A DNA stretch of 5,135 bases, taken from Marinilabiliales bacterium. Lineage in GTDB: Bacteria; Bacteroidota; Bacteroidia; Bacteroidales; F082. The first letter of the stretch is position 1. Every line of letters starts with the position of its first letter. Positions 1 through 5,135 of this stretch are shown one piece after another. The notes beneath the pieces were generated by a model, which was given only the letters and a program-made list of their open reading frames with translations, was not told where the DNA came from and did no database searches. The stretch covers positions 1-5,135 of the forward strand of contig PKSW01000332.1 of the NCBI GenBank assembly GCA_002869465.1, written 5' to 3'. Position numbers and translations under genes: made by a program.

Positions 1-292
1 TCCTGAGTAATACTTCAGGTGATGCAGAAAAAACAATCCGTGCACCCAGAAAACTAGCAATAATACCCGTAAGTCCGAATGTTAATATTAGTTTCCAGTA
101 GAAACCTTTTCTGAATAAAATCATTTTCCATATGTCACCGGAAAAATGGATAACCCCAACCACCAATAAGGTTTCAGGTAAAGGCAGGTAGAAAAGAAGT
201 ATAGGTACTAATATGGTTGAGGTACCAAAACCAGTTATGGTTCCGATGCCACTGGCAAGTATGGTTAGTAAGGCAATAATGAATATTTCCAT
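1..292 (-). CDS. TauE/SafE-family sulfite exporter-like permease, N-terminal part (cut by window edge)
   Basis: The reverse strand is open from an ATG at 292-290 to the left edge, giving 97 codons with no stop, so the 3' end lies outside the window. The translation is very hydrophobic. It starts MEIFIIALLTILASGIGTIT, followed by a glycine-rich GFGTSTILVP motif at residues 21-30, a second helix ending near residue 50, a short polar stretch HFSGDIWK (49-56), and a third helix around residues 67-88 with GIIASFLGAR (76-85). The N-terminal hydrophobic helix, the G-F-G-x-S...P motif and the short loop with basic residues are the pattern of the TauE/SafE (DUF81) family. These inner-membrane permeases of about 250-270 residues are linked to export of sulfite, sulfoacetate or other anions. 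The substrate cannot be told from this fragment. There is no clear ribosome binding site, which is common in Bacteroidota. A -7/-33 promoter candidate lies at 329-361. Confidence 0.8.
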   Translation of the reverse strand, partial: MEIFIIALLTILASGIGTITGFGTSTILVPILLFYLPLPETLLVVGVIHFSGDIWKMILFRKGFYWKLILTFGLTGIIASFLGARIVFSASPEVLLR

Positions 293-328
293 AAAAATTT
301 AAGTACAATGAAACACACATTAGCTATT

Positions 329-361
329 CAAAAATACAATATTTGATTAAACCGTTTCAAT
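329..361 (-). promoter_or_regulatory. Candidate Bacteroidota-type promoter for the leftward permease gene
   Basis: On the reverse strand, 336-329 reads TATTTTTG, an exact match to the TAnnTTTG -7 consensus of the Bacteroidota primary sigma factor. Twenty-one bases upstream, 361-358 reads ATTG, three of four matches to the TTTG -33 element, at an accepted spacing. The start codon is at 292, so the leader would be roughly 30 nt. This is a motif match only; in such AT-rich DNA, chance matches are possible. Confidence 0.4.
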
Positions 362-445
362 GAACAAAATTCTAACTGGAACACAGGGATGCAAGTATCT
401 ATAATAAACTAATTAAAGTATATAATTCGAAGTTATTTAAGGGAA

Positions 446-574
446 TCATTTCTTCTTCGCCATATAAATATCAGCCTCAATCATCTTACTGTTATTAAAA
501 AAATGATGAACGAAATACAGGTTGCCTTCCTTATCGAGCCTTGCCTCGCATGCAAACTGCGAAACAATAATTAC
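446..574 (-). pseudogene. 3' remnant of a PD40/TolB-like beta-propeller protein gene
   Basis: Reading leftward from 574 to a TGA at 448-446 gives 42 sense codons with no start codon at their head. An in-frame TGA lies immediately before them at 577-575. The peptide contains the run ARLDKEGNLYFVHHFF and then MIEADIYMAKKK before the stop. From memory, this closely resembles the extreme C-terminus of PD40/WD40-like (TolB-type) beta-propeller proteins common in Bacteroidota, whose last blade reads roughly LD-x-EGNLYFVHHFF...MIEADIYVAxKK. Full-length relatives have several hundred residues, so nearly all of the gene is missing. The open stretch begins only nine bases past the end of the leftward oxidoreductase gene, which suggests that a deletion or replacement joined the two. 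It is probably not translated. A family search with the 42 residues would settle the identity; a coincidental open frame is the less likely alternative. Confidence 0.6.
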
Positions 575-583
575 TCAGCGCTT

Positions 584-1243
584 TTAAGTGGCAGGTTTGT
601 CTGAAATGCTGATCGTTTCACGTATATGTGTATTTTTTTCGATGATATCGATAAAAAATTCAGCGGCTGAATTTCGGCTTAAACCCCGGCTTGCAAGTTT
701 TACCCCTTCTGCTGTGGCAACAGCACTGCCATCATATTTCTTATTTGAAAGCATGGGTGCCCTGCATATGGTATAGTCGACAGATGAGTTTTCAAGGATT
801 CCCTCCTGTCTTCCATGGTCGCGGAATGCAAATTTTAAATTACTGGCTGATACCATAAATTTGAGAATTCCGGGCGATTTTTTCCAGGAGCGACCTGCGC
901 CTATGGTGCTCATTGCGACAAATCTTTTTATTCCTCTTTTTTCCATGGCAATTAAAGCATTAGATGCTGATTTTGATATCAAATCTTTTGGGGCTGCCAA
1001 TGATGCCCAGGGATTATCTGACTTTCTGGATACATTGAGTGTATTGATCACGGCATCACATCCGTAGATTGCTTTTTCCATGGTTTTAAGGTCATAAGGA
1101 GATCCTTCAGTAATGTCTATCTTGAAATTTTTTAGTTTCTCAGGATTGCGAGCAATTGCAGAAACTGTATGCCCTCTTTTTAAAGCTTCCTGAACAAACT
1201 GAATTCCTGTTCTGCCGGTAGCGCCAAGTAGTAATATTTTCAT
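584..1243 (-). CDS. NAD(P)-binding oxidoreductase, atypical short-chain dehydrogenase (NmrA/YwnB-like)
   Basis: This intact gene encodes 219 residues. It opens with a Rossmann beta strand and the dinucleotide-binding motif GATGRTG (residues 7-13), followed by the second-strand end SAIARNPEKL (about 28-37), where the arginine after the strand is typical of NADP preference. The central stretch GCDAVINTLNVS matches the strand-4 region of atypical SDRs, and RFVAMSTIGAG corresponds to the strand-5 segment. The classic YxxxK catalytic pair is not evident, as in the NAD(P)H-binding families related to NmrA, YwnB/YhfK and biliverdin reductase B. Length (about 205-220 residues) and domain order fit a complete single-domain protein, probably cytosolic. 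The substrate cannot be predicted; the family includes flavin/quinone reductases and redox sensors. The ATG at 1243-1241 is chosen because the GATG motif follows immediately, as is usual. No Shine-Dalgarno or TAnnTTTG element was seen upstream. Downstream sits a decayed gene end rather than a partner gene. Confidence 0.85.
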   Translation of the reverse strand: MKILLLGATGRTGIQFVQEALKRGHTVSAIARNPEKLKNFKIDITEGSPYDLKTMEKAIYGCDAVINTLNVSRKSDNPWASLAAPKDLISKSASNALIAMEKRGIKRFVAMSTIGAGRSWKKSPGILKFMVSASNLKFAFRDHGRQEGILENSSVDYTICRAPMLSNKKYDGSAVATAEGVKLASRGLSRNSAAEFFIDIIEKNTHIRETISISDKPAT

Positions 1244-1272
1244 AATAAGTTCATGTTTATTTTAAGCATTCC

Positions 1273-1372
1273 ATTGTCATTTCGTAGGATGTACGATTGA
1301 GAAATCTCCTGAAAACGAAGTGTGTTCCCAGGAGATTTCTCATGCTTCCTTTGTTTGGTACTAGATGACAAT
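1273..1372. repeat. Palindromic intergenic element with 14-bp perfect stem (REP/MITE-like)
   Basis: The core is a perfect 14-bp inverted repeat: TGAGAAATCTCCTG at 1298-1311 pairs with CAGGAGATTTCTCA at 1329-1342 across a 17-nt loop. A second, outer pair of arms, ATTGTCAT at 1273-1280 and ATGACAAT at 1365-1372, gives the whole element terminal inverted repeats of 8 bp. The DNA between outer and inner arms is only loosely symmetric, as if partly decayed. I recall similar sequences (TGTCATTTCG... with GAGAAATCTC/GAGATTTCTC arms) as dispersed intergenic palindromes in Bacteroidota genomes, so this is probably one copy of such a family. That is memory, not a search. It has no coding capacity. It lies upstream of both flanking genes, so it is not placed to act as a terminator for either. 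Confidence 0.6.
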
Positions 1373-1499
1373 TAGATTCAATTTTGGATAATTAATTTTT
1401 TCGTTAAAGAATTTTTGCTTTATCTGAATGTGCTCCATCTTCCTTAGACAAGGAATAAAGGTACAATTATTCAGTCATATTTTTCGGATAACAGGAATT

Positions 1500-1523
1500 A
1501 TGATGTCTTTTTTTGCACATCAT
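1500..1523. repeat. Inverted repeat with 7-bp arms, T-rich loop
   Basis: ATGATGT at 1500-1506 is the exact reverse complement of ACATCAT at 1517-1523, with a 10-nt loop containing seven T. It directly abuts the next inverted repeat at 1524. It could be part of an upstream regulatory region or chance; the T run is in the loop, so it is not a classical terminator. Confidence 0.25.
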
Positions 1524-1541
1524 CCGGAAATTAAATTCCGG
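1524..1541. promoter_or_regulatory. Palindromic candidate operator (CCGGAA-N6-TTCCGG)
   Basis: Arms CCGGAA (1524-1529) and TTCCGG (1536-1541) are exact inverted repeats around six AT-only bases. The GC-rich arms stand out in the surrounding AT-rich DNA, and the 18-bp size suits a dimeric repressor or activator site. It could also form a small hairpin, but no T tract follows directly. It lies 118 bp before the rightward ArsC-like gene. No regulator gene is in the window. Confidence 0.3.
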
Positions 1542-1575
1542 TATTAACCTCAAAATTTTTATATCAAAATTATTT

Positions 1576-1597
1576 AATTTATCAAAGGCGATAAATT
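1576..1597. promoter_or_regulatory. Interrupted palindrome AATTTATC-N6-GATAAATT, candidate operator
   Basis: Arms at 1576-1583 and 1590-1597 are exact 8-bp inverted repeats around a 6-nt spacer. A third copy of the half-site, ATTTATC, occurs at 1611-1617, so three half-sites fall within 41 bp just upstream of the -7-like box at 1631. The placement suits a regulator of the ArsC-like gene and fumC. AT-rich palindromes arise easily by chance, so this stays tentative. Confidence 0.3.
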
Positions 1598-1630
1598 CAA
1601 ACAAATACCGATTTATCCAACAGAATTCAA

Positions 1631-1638
1631 TAAATTTG
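1631..1638 (+). promoter_or_regulatory. Candidate -7 promoter element for the rightward operon
   Basis: TAAATTTG fits the TAnnTTTG -7 consensus of Bacteroidota and ends 20 bp before the ATG at 1659, so the leader would be very short (about 10-15 nt). I do not see a TTTG -33 partner at 19-21 bp upstream, which lowers confidence. Confidence 0.3.
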
Positions 1639-1658
1639 TTAGTCTTAAAAACGAGACG

Positions 1659-2003
1659 ATGATGTACACCATTTACCACAACCCACGATGCAAAAAATCA
1701 CGTGCCGGACTGCAATATGTGCAGAAACGAACTGACGATATTGAAGTGATTGAATATTTAAAAAACCCACTAACGGAAAAAGAATTGGAAACCCTGCTGA
1801 TGAAGCTCCATAAAAAGCCGTACGAGATGATCAGAACCCAGGAAGCGGTTTATAAATCGGACTATAAGGGCAAAAAATTTAATGATCATGAGTGGATCAG
1901 GGTCATGGTAGAAAACCCGAAGCTGATCAAAAGGCCCATCGTGGTGAAAGGTAACAAAGCTGTTTGGGGCGATCCGGCAGACGAACTGGAAGTGCTTTTT
2001 TAA
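1659..2003 (+). CDS. ArsC/Spx-family thioredoxin-fold protein (arsenate reductase-like, YfgD-type)
   Basis: This 114-residue protein has the length and order of the ArsC family. The N-terminal strand leads to YHNPRCKKSR (residues 6-15) with the single catalytic-position cysteine Cys11. A strand with IEYLKNP (31-37) follows, then the helical insert, an arginine at 59 in MIRT, and the hallmark LIKRPIVV (89-96) with Arg92 and the cis-proline. In glutaredoxin-linked arsenate reductase (R773 type), three arginines bind substrate. The first two appear to be present, but the third, expected near the C-terminus in a G/C-R-P context, is replaced by Asp105 in GDP. There is no second cysteine, so it is not a CxxC Spx type. 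A role as a general thiol-disulfide/glutaredoxin-like protein is therefore as likely as arsenate reduction, and no arsR, arsB or acr3 gene is nearby. Two ATGs are adjacent (1659 and 1662); the true start may be either. fumC follows after 55 nt. Confidence 0.85.
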   Translation: MMYTIYHNPRCKKSRAGLQYVQKRTDDIEVIEYLKNPLTEKELETLLMKLHKKPYEMIRTQEAVYKSDYKGKKFNDHEWIRVMVENPKLIKRPIVVKGNKAVWGDPADELEVLF

Positions 2004-2058
2004 GCTTTATAAAGACAATAGAAATAAAACCTAATTAAATATTTAAACCAAAAATAGA

Positions 2059-3444
2059 ATGAAATATCGTATTGAACACGACACCATGGGTGAAGTAAAA
2101 GTGCCAACCGATAAATATTGGGGTGCGCAAACCCAGCGATCAAAAATGAATTTCGAAATCGGTCCTGAGGGCTCCATGCCGCAGGAGATTATTGATGCAT
2201 TTGCCTATTTGAAAAAAGCAGCCGCACTTACCAATGCCGATCTGGGCGTTTTAGCCAGGGAAAAAGCAGATTTAATTGGTCGCGTAGCTGATGAGATACT
2301 CGAAGGAAAACTGGATGGCAACTTTCCACTGGTGATCTGGCAGACAGGTTCGGGAACCCAGTCGAACATGAACATGAATGAGGTGATCGCCAACCGGGGT
2401 CATGTACTCAACGGGGGTAGTTTAACCGACAAATCCAAAGCTTTACACCCCAATGACGATGTTAATAAATCGCAGTCGTCAAACGATACATTCCCTACAG
2501 CCATGCACATCGCTGCCTATAAAATGGTGGTTGAAACCACCATTCCAGGCGTCGAAATGCTCAGGGATGCACTGAATAAAAAAGCCAATGAGTTTAAAGA
2601 CATGGTGAAAGCCGGCCGCACCCACCTGATGGATGCCACACCGCTCACTCTCGGGCAGGAATTCTCAGGCTATGTGTCGCAACTCGACCATGGACTAAAA
2701 GCATTGAAAGCCACATTACCGCATTTAACTGAATTGGCCCTGGGCGGAACAGCCGTTGGCACGGGCATCAACACGCCTCCGGGCTATGCTGAAAAAGTGG
2801 CCAAGAAAATAGCCGAACTGACAGGCTTTCCATTTATTACCGCTGAAAATAAGTTCGAGGCATTATCGGCACATGATGCCATGGTGGAGACTTCAGGTGC
2901 GCTGAAATTGCTGGCAGTAAGTTTGATGCATATCGGACATAACATCCGTATGCTGGCCTCTGGTCCACGATGCAGTATTGGTGAAATCCAGTTGCCGGCC
3001 AACGAACCGGGCTCATCCATCATGCCGGGCAAGGTCAATCCAACGCAAAATGAAGCCCTGACAATGGTATGCGCCCAGGTAATTGGTAACGATGCAGCAA
3101 TAACTGCGGGAGGTATGAACGGCCATTTTCAGTTAAACGTGTTTAAACCGGTGATGGTGGCCAACCTCTTACAGGCTGCACGTCTGATCGGGGATGCTTG
3201 TGTTTCATTTACCAAAAATGCGGTGGTAGGTATCGAGGCCAACGAAAAGGATATTAAAAAGAACCTCGAAAATTCATTGATGCTGGTAACAGCTTTGAAT
3301 ACACATATCGGGTACGAGAAAGCTGCAGAAATTGCTAAAAAAGCGCATAAAGAAGGAACTACACTGCGCGAATCGGCTCTGGAACTAGGTTATGTGACCG
3401 ATGAGGAATTCACCGAATGGGTAGATCCGGGAAAAATGATTTAA
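2059..3444 (+). CDS. fumC: Fumarate hydratase class II (fumarase C)
   Basis: The 461-residue product is a complete class II fumarase, the iron-independent homotetrameric enzyme that interconverts fumarate and malate in the cytosolic TCA cycle. Motifs are in order: TGSGTQSNMN (96-105) and HPNDDVNKSQSSND (130-143), which build the active site. GRTHLMDATP (186-195) follows, with His189 corresponding to the family's catalytic-base histidine. The lyase signature GSSIMPGKVNPTQ (318-330) carries the flexible-loop serine Ser319. The C-terminal domain ends in DPGKMI, usual for FumC. Signature details and the fumarase-specific HPNDDVN and GTAVGTGIN segments separate it from aspartase and argininosuccinate lyase. 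It starts at the only sensible ATG, where MKYRIEHDTMGEVKVP matches the family N-terminus. No TAnnTTTG promoter is visible in the 55-nt gap upstream, so it is probably transcribed with the ArsC-like gene. The channel gene begins 13 nt after its stop. Confidence 0.97.
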   Translation: MKYRIEHDTMGEVKVPTDKYWGAQTQRSKMNFEIGPEGSMPQEIIDAFAYLKKAAALTNADLGVLAREKADLIGRVADEILEGKLDGNFPLVIWQTGSGTQSNMNMNEVIANRGHVLNGGSLTDKSKALHPNDDVNKSQSSNDTFPTAMHIAAYKMVVETTIPGVEMLRDALNKKANEFKDMVKAGRTHLMDATPLTLGQEFSGYVSQLDHGLKALKATLPHLTELALGGTAVGTGINTPPGYAEKVAKKIAELTGFPFITAENKFEALSAHDAMVETSGALKLLAVSLMHIGHNIRMLASGPRCSIGEIQLPANEPGSSIMPGKVNPTQNEALTMVCAQVIGNDAAITAGGMNGHFQLNVFKPVMVANLLQAARLIGDACVSFTKNAVVGIEANEKDIKKNLENSLMLVTALNTHIGYEKAAEIAKKAHKEGTTLRESALELGYVTDEEFTEWVDPGKMI

Positions 3445-3457
3445 TTTGTAAACTTTG

Positions 3458-4321
3458 ATGAACTCCGAAACGCTACATTATATTTTGATAGTGGTCATTG
3501 TGCTGGCTGCTGCCGCACTGGTGAACCTTGTGGTACGATTTATTATGAATCGTATCATCAATAAATTCACCAAACGAATCAATGTTGATCCGACCAATTT
3601 TTCTTTTATTAAAAATTCCATTGGTTTCATCATTTATTTTACTGCCATTATCATCATCTTCCTGATGATCCCGTTTTTAAAAACAATGGGTGCCGGTTTG
3701 CTGGCCAGTGCCGGAATTTTAGCAGCGATCATCGGGTTTGCTTCGCAAAAAGCATTTGCCAATATCATCGGAGGTATTTTTATATTGATGTTCAAACCTT
3801 TCAGGGTTGGCGACACCATCGAGGTGGGCAGTCTTATGAAAGGTGTGGTGGAGGAAATTACACTGCGTCATACGGTGATCAGGAATTATGAAAACCGGCG
3901 GATGATCATTCCGAATGCCAATATCAATGATGAAACCATAATCAACAGTACCATCAGCGATATAAGGATCAGGAAATTTATTGATTTCGGGATCAGTTAC
4001 GATTCAAATATTGATAAGGCCATGTCCATCATTCGGGAAGAAATTGAGCAGCATAAAAACTTTCTGGATATCAGGACAAAGCAGGAAATTAAAGACAAAG
4101 CGCCAGCCGTAACGATTTTTGTATCTGGTTTGTCAGATTTTTCTGTAAACCTGAGAGCTTACGCATGGACACCCGGAAATGATGAAGCCTTTGGCCTGCA
4201 ATGTGATGTGTTGAAATCTGTAAAAGAACGTTTTGACAAGGAAGGTGTTGAAATACCATTCCCTTACAGAACTATTGTATACAAAAAAGACCTGGATGAG
4301 CAAAAAACCAAAGAAGCGTAA
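3458..4321 (+). CDS. mscS: MscS-family small-conductance mechanosensitive ion channel
   Basis: The product has 287 residues, close to E. coli MscS (286), and is a complete minimal family member that opens under membrane tension to release solutes on hypo-osmotic shock. TM1 spans about residues 7-32, TM2 51-75, and the pore-lining TM3 80-112 is rich in small residues with the characteristic GFASQKAFANIIGG (93-106). The beta domain begins at FKPFRVGDTIEVG (112-124) and carries the RRMIIPNANI motif (147-156). The C-terminal alpha/beta cage domain ends with EGVEIPFPYRTIVY (262-275). Aligned by eye to E. coli, TM3 Gln112 is Gln97, Gly113 is Lys98, and pore leucines 105 and 109 are Ala90 and Phe94, so gating details may differ. 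I take the ATG at 3458; a TTG at 3455 would add one residue and is less likely. It sits 13 nt after fumC, and its last 26 nt overlap corA, implying one transcript. Confidence 0.93.
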   Translation: MNSETLHYILIVVIVLAAAALVNLVVRFIMNRIINKFTKRINVDPTNFSFIKNSIGFIIYFTAIIIIFLMIPFLKTMGAGLLASAGILAAIIGFASQKAFANIIGGIFILMFKPFRVGDTIEVGSLMKGVVEEITLRHTVIRNYENRRMIIPNANINDETIINSTISDIRIRKFIDFGISYDSNIDKAMSIIREEIEQHKNFLDIRTKQEIKDKAPAVTIFVSGLSDFSVNLRAYAWTPGNDEAFGLQCDVLKSVKERFDKEGVEIPFPYRTIVYKKDLDEQKTKEA

Positions 4322-5135
4322 AGACCGGTTTAGCGACCCTTTAAAAGCACAATTTATTGGGCATCAGTATCTGGACAAGCCCAGTATGCAATTGTTCAGG
4401 TACAATGCTGAAAACTATATTGAAATAAAAGATATTGATCCGAGCAATATTCCCGGAATAGATCAGGATGATGCGAATTTTTACTGGTTCAATATACACG
4501 GTATTCATGATGTTGAGCTGGTAAGTAAAGTCTGCTCTTTGGTGGATGTGCACCGCTTGGTGGTTCAGGACATTGTGGATACAACGGAAAGAACCAAACT
4601 GCAAGAATTTGACAATCATCTTTTCTTCACCATCCGATCCGTTTCATACGACAAAGAAAAACAGGAACTTGAGAATGAAAAGATCAGTTTTTTACTGGGA
4701 AAAAATTATGTGATCTCTTTCCAGGAAAAGAAAGGTGACTATTTTGAATATATCCGTCAGCGAATCCGGGAAAGCAAAGGACTTTCACGGCAGCGAAGCA
4801 GCGACTACCTGTTGTTTTTATTACTGGATGCCATTCTGAATAATTATTTCAATGTTATTGACAACATCGACCAGGTAGTTTCGACAGTGCCCATTTCTGA
4901 GGTGGTTAAAAAGACAGATCCGGAGATAATTATCGGTTTTGAAAACCAGAAAGTACAATTGCGCGAGGTGAAATCATATATTTTACCTTTTGCTGATTCG
5001 GTTCAGTTGTTGCAGGATGGTGATTCGGAATTTATAAAACCTCCGCACACCAAATATTTCTTCGATCTGAAAGAACAGTGTTTGCAGGTAAAAGATCATA
5101 TCGAATCACTGATCCAGAAACTGGAAAGCATGTCG
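4296..5135 (+). CDS. corA: CorA-family magnesium/cobalt transporter, 3' end cut by window edge
   Basis: An ATG at 4296, inside the end of the channel gene and in another reading frame, opens 280 codons to the right edge without a stop. The N-terminus is basic (MSKKPKKRKDRFSDP). The sequence then shows the CorA cytosolic-domain pattern: YWFNIHGIHDVELVSKVC (63-80), the helix leading into HRLVVQDIVDTTERTKLQEF (86-105), strands with HLFFTIRSVSYD (108-119) and ISFLLGKNYVISFQE (130-144). A long helix with SDYLLFLLLDAILNNYFNVI (169-188) follows, and then the stalk helix up to the window end. The two membrane helices and the GMN selectivity motif should lie just outside, as CorA proteins run to about 320-370 residues. 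CorA forms inner-membrane homopentamers that take up Mg2+ (also Co2+ or Ni2+); some relatives (ZntB) transport Zn2+. The 26-nt overlap with the channel gene suggests translational coupling. Confidence 0.88.
   Translation, partial: MSKKPKKRKDRFSDPLKAQFIGHQYLDKPSMQLFRYNAENYIEIKDIDPSNIPGIDQDDANFYWFNIHGIHDVELVSKVCSLVDVHRLVVQDIVDTTERTKLQEFDNHLFFTIRSVSYDKEKQELENEKISFLLGKNYVISFQEKKGDYFEYIRQRIRESKGLSRQRSSDYLLFLLLDAILNNYFNVIDNIDQVVSTVPISEVVKKTDPEIIIGFENQKVQLREVKSYILPFADSVQLLQDGDSEFIKPPHTKYFFDLKEQCLQVKDHIESLIQKLESMS

Larger units (their letters stand above)
1244..1658. other. Divergent intergenic region of 415 bp without a credible gene
   Basis: This AT-rich stretch separates the leftward oxidoreductase gene from the rightward ArsC-like gene, so it should hold the promoters of both. 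Its left quarter is filled by a palindromic repeat-like element (1273-1372). Its right half contains three shorter inverted repeats (1500-1523, 1524-1541 and 1576-1597) and a -7-like box just before the rightward gene. Short open frames exist on the reverse strand, but none has the composition of a real protein. Between 1373 and 1499 I see nothing beyond AT-rich spacer. Confidence 0.7.

Noticed and set aside
588..1067. Two forward-strand open frames of 62 and 68 codons opposite the oxidoreductase gene
   Set aside because: They are antisense shadows of a clear reverse-strand gene, whose translation has a full Rossmann motif and normal length.
1361..1438. 25-codon reverse-strand open frame (MEHIQIKQKFF...)
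   Set aside because: It is too short to judge, ends inside the right arm of the palindromic element, and has neither a ribosome binding site nor a known relative that I recognise.
1467..1679. 70-codon reverse-strand open frame in the divergent intergenic region
   Set aside because: Its composition (rich in Phe, Ile, Asn, Cys and His) is that of translated AT-rich spacer. It overlaps the start of the ArsC-like gene antisense and crosses several inverted repeats, and it shows no recognisable motif.
2004..2058. Terminator or separate promoter between the ArsC-like gene and fumC
   Set aside because: The only symmetry is the weak 10-bp AT-rich palindrome CTTTATAAAG without a following T tract, and no TAnnTTTG element is seen, so read-through is the simpler view.
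1659..3444. Possible arsenic-resistance operon
   Set aside because: Only the ArsC-like gene fits. Its neighbours are fumarase, a mechanosensitive channel and CorA, and no arsenite exporter or ArsR-type regulator is present.
4341..4619. 92-codon reverse-strand open frame opposite the right-edge gene
   Set aside because: It is a shadow of the CorA-family frame, which is open for 280 codons and carries family motifs.
1..5135. CRISPR array, tRNA or rRNA, insertion sequence, phage genes or a new defence system
   Set aside because: No regularly spaced repeats, cloverleaf or rRNA-like sequence, transposase, integrase or nuclease-like frame was found on either strand.

Overview
The window looks like chromosomal DNA from a member of the Bacteroidota (Bacteroidetes). 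It is AT-rich, its genes have poor or absent Shine-Dalgarno sequences, and two sites match the phylum's TAnnTTTG -7 promoter element. The protein sequences also read as typical of the group. This is inference from style; there is no rRNA or other marker here.

Layout: the left part is transcribed leftward. It holds the N-terminal third or so of a TauE/SafE-family membrane permease (cut by the left edge), a 42-codon remnant of the 3' end of a PD40/TolB-like beta-propeller gene, and an intact NAD(P)-binding atypical SDR gene (584-1243). Next comes a 415-bp divergent intergenic region (1244-1658). It carries a 100-bp palindromic repeat-like element with a perfect 14-bp stem, then a cluster of shorter inverted repeats leading to the rightward genes.

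The right part is transcribed rightward: an ArsC/Spx-family thioredoxin-fold protein, class II fumarase (fumC), an MscS-type mechanosensitive channel, and a CorA-type divalent-cation transporter cut by the right edge. fumC and the channel gene are 13 nt apart, and the channel and corA genes overlap by 26 nt. These three are almost certainly co-transcribed, and the ArsC-like gene (55 nt upstream of fumC) may be the operon's first gene.

Functionally the window is housekeeping: a TCA-cycle enzyme, turgor relief and divalent-cation transport, with redox and permease genes on the left. I found no mobile element, CRISPR array, RNA gene, defence cassette or convincing new system. The points most worth a second look are the gene remnant abutting the SDR stop codon, the palindromic intergenic element, the ArsC-like protein lacking the third substrate-binding arginine, and the inverted-repeat cluster in front of it.
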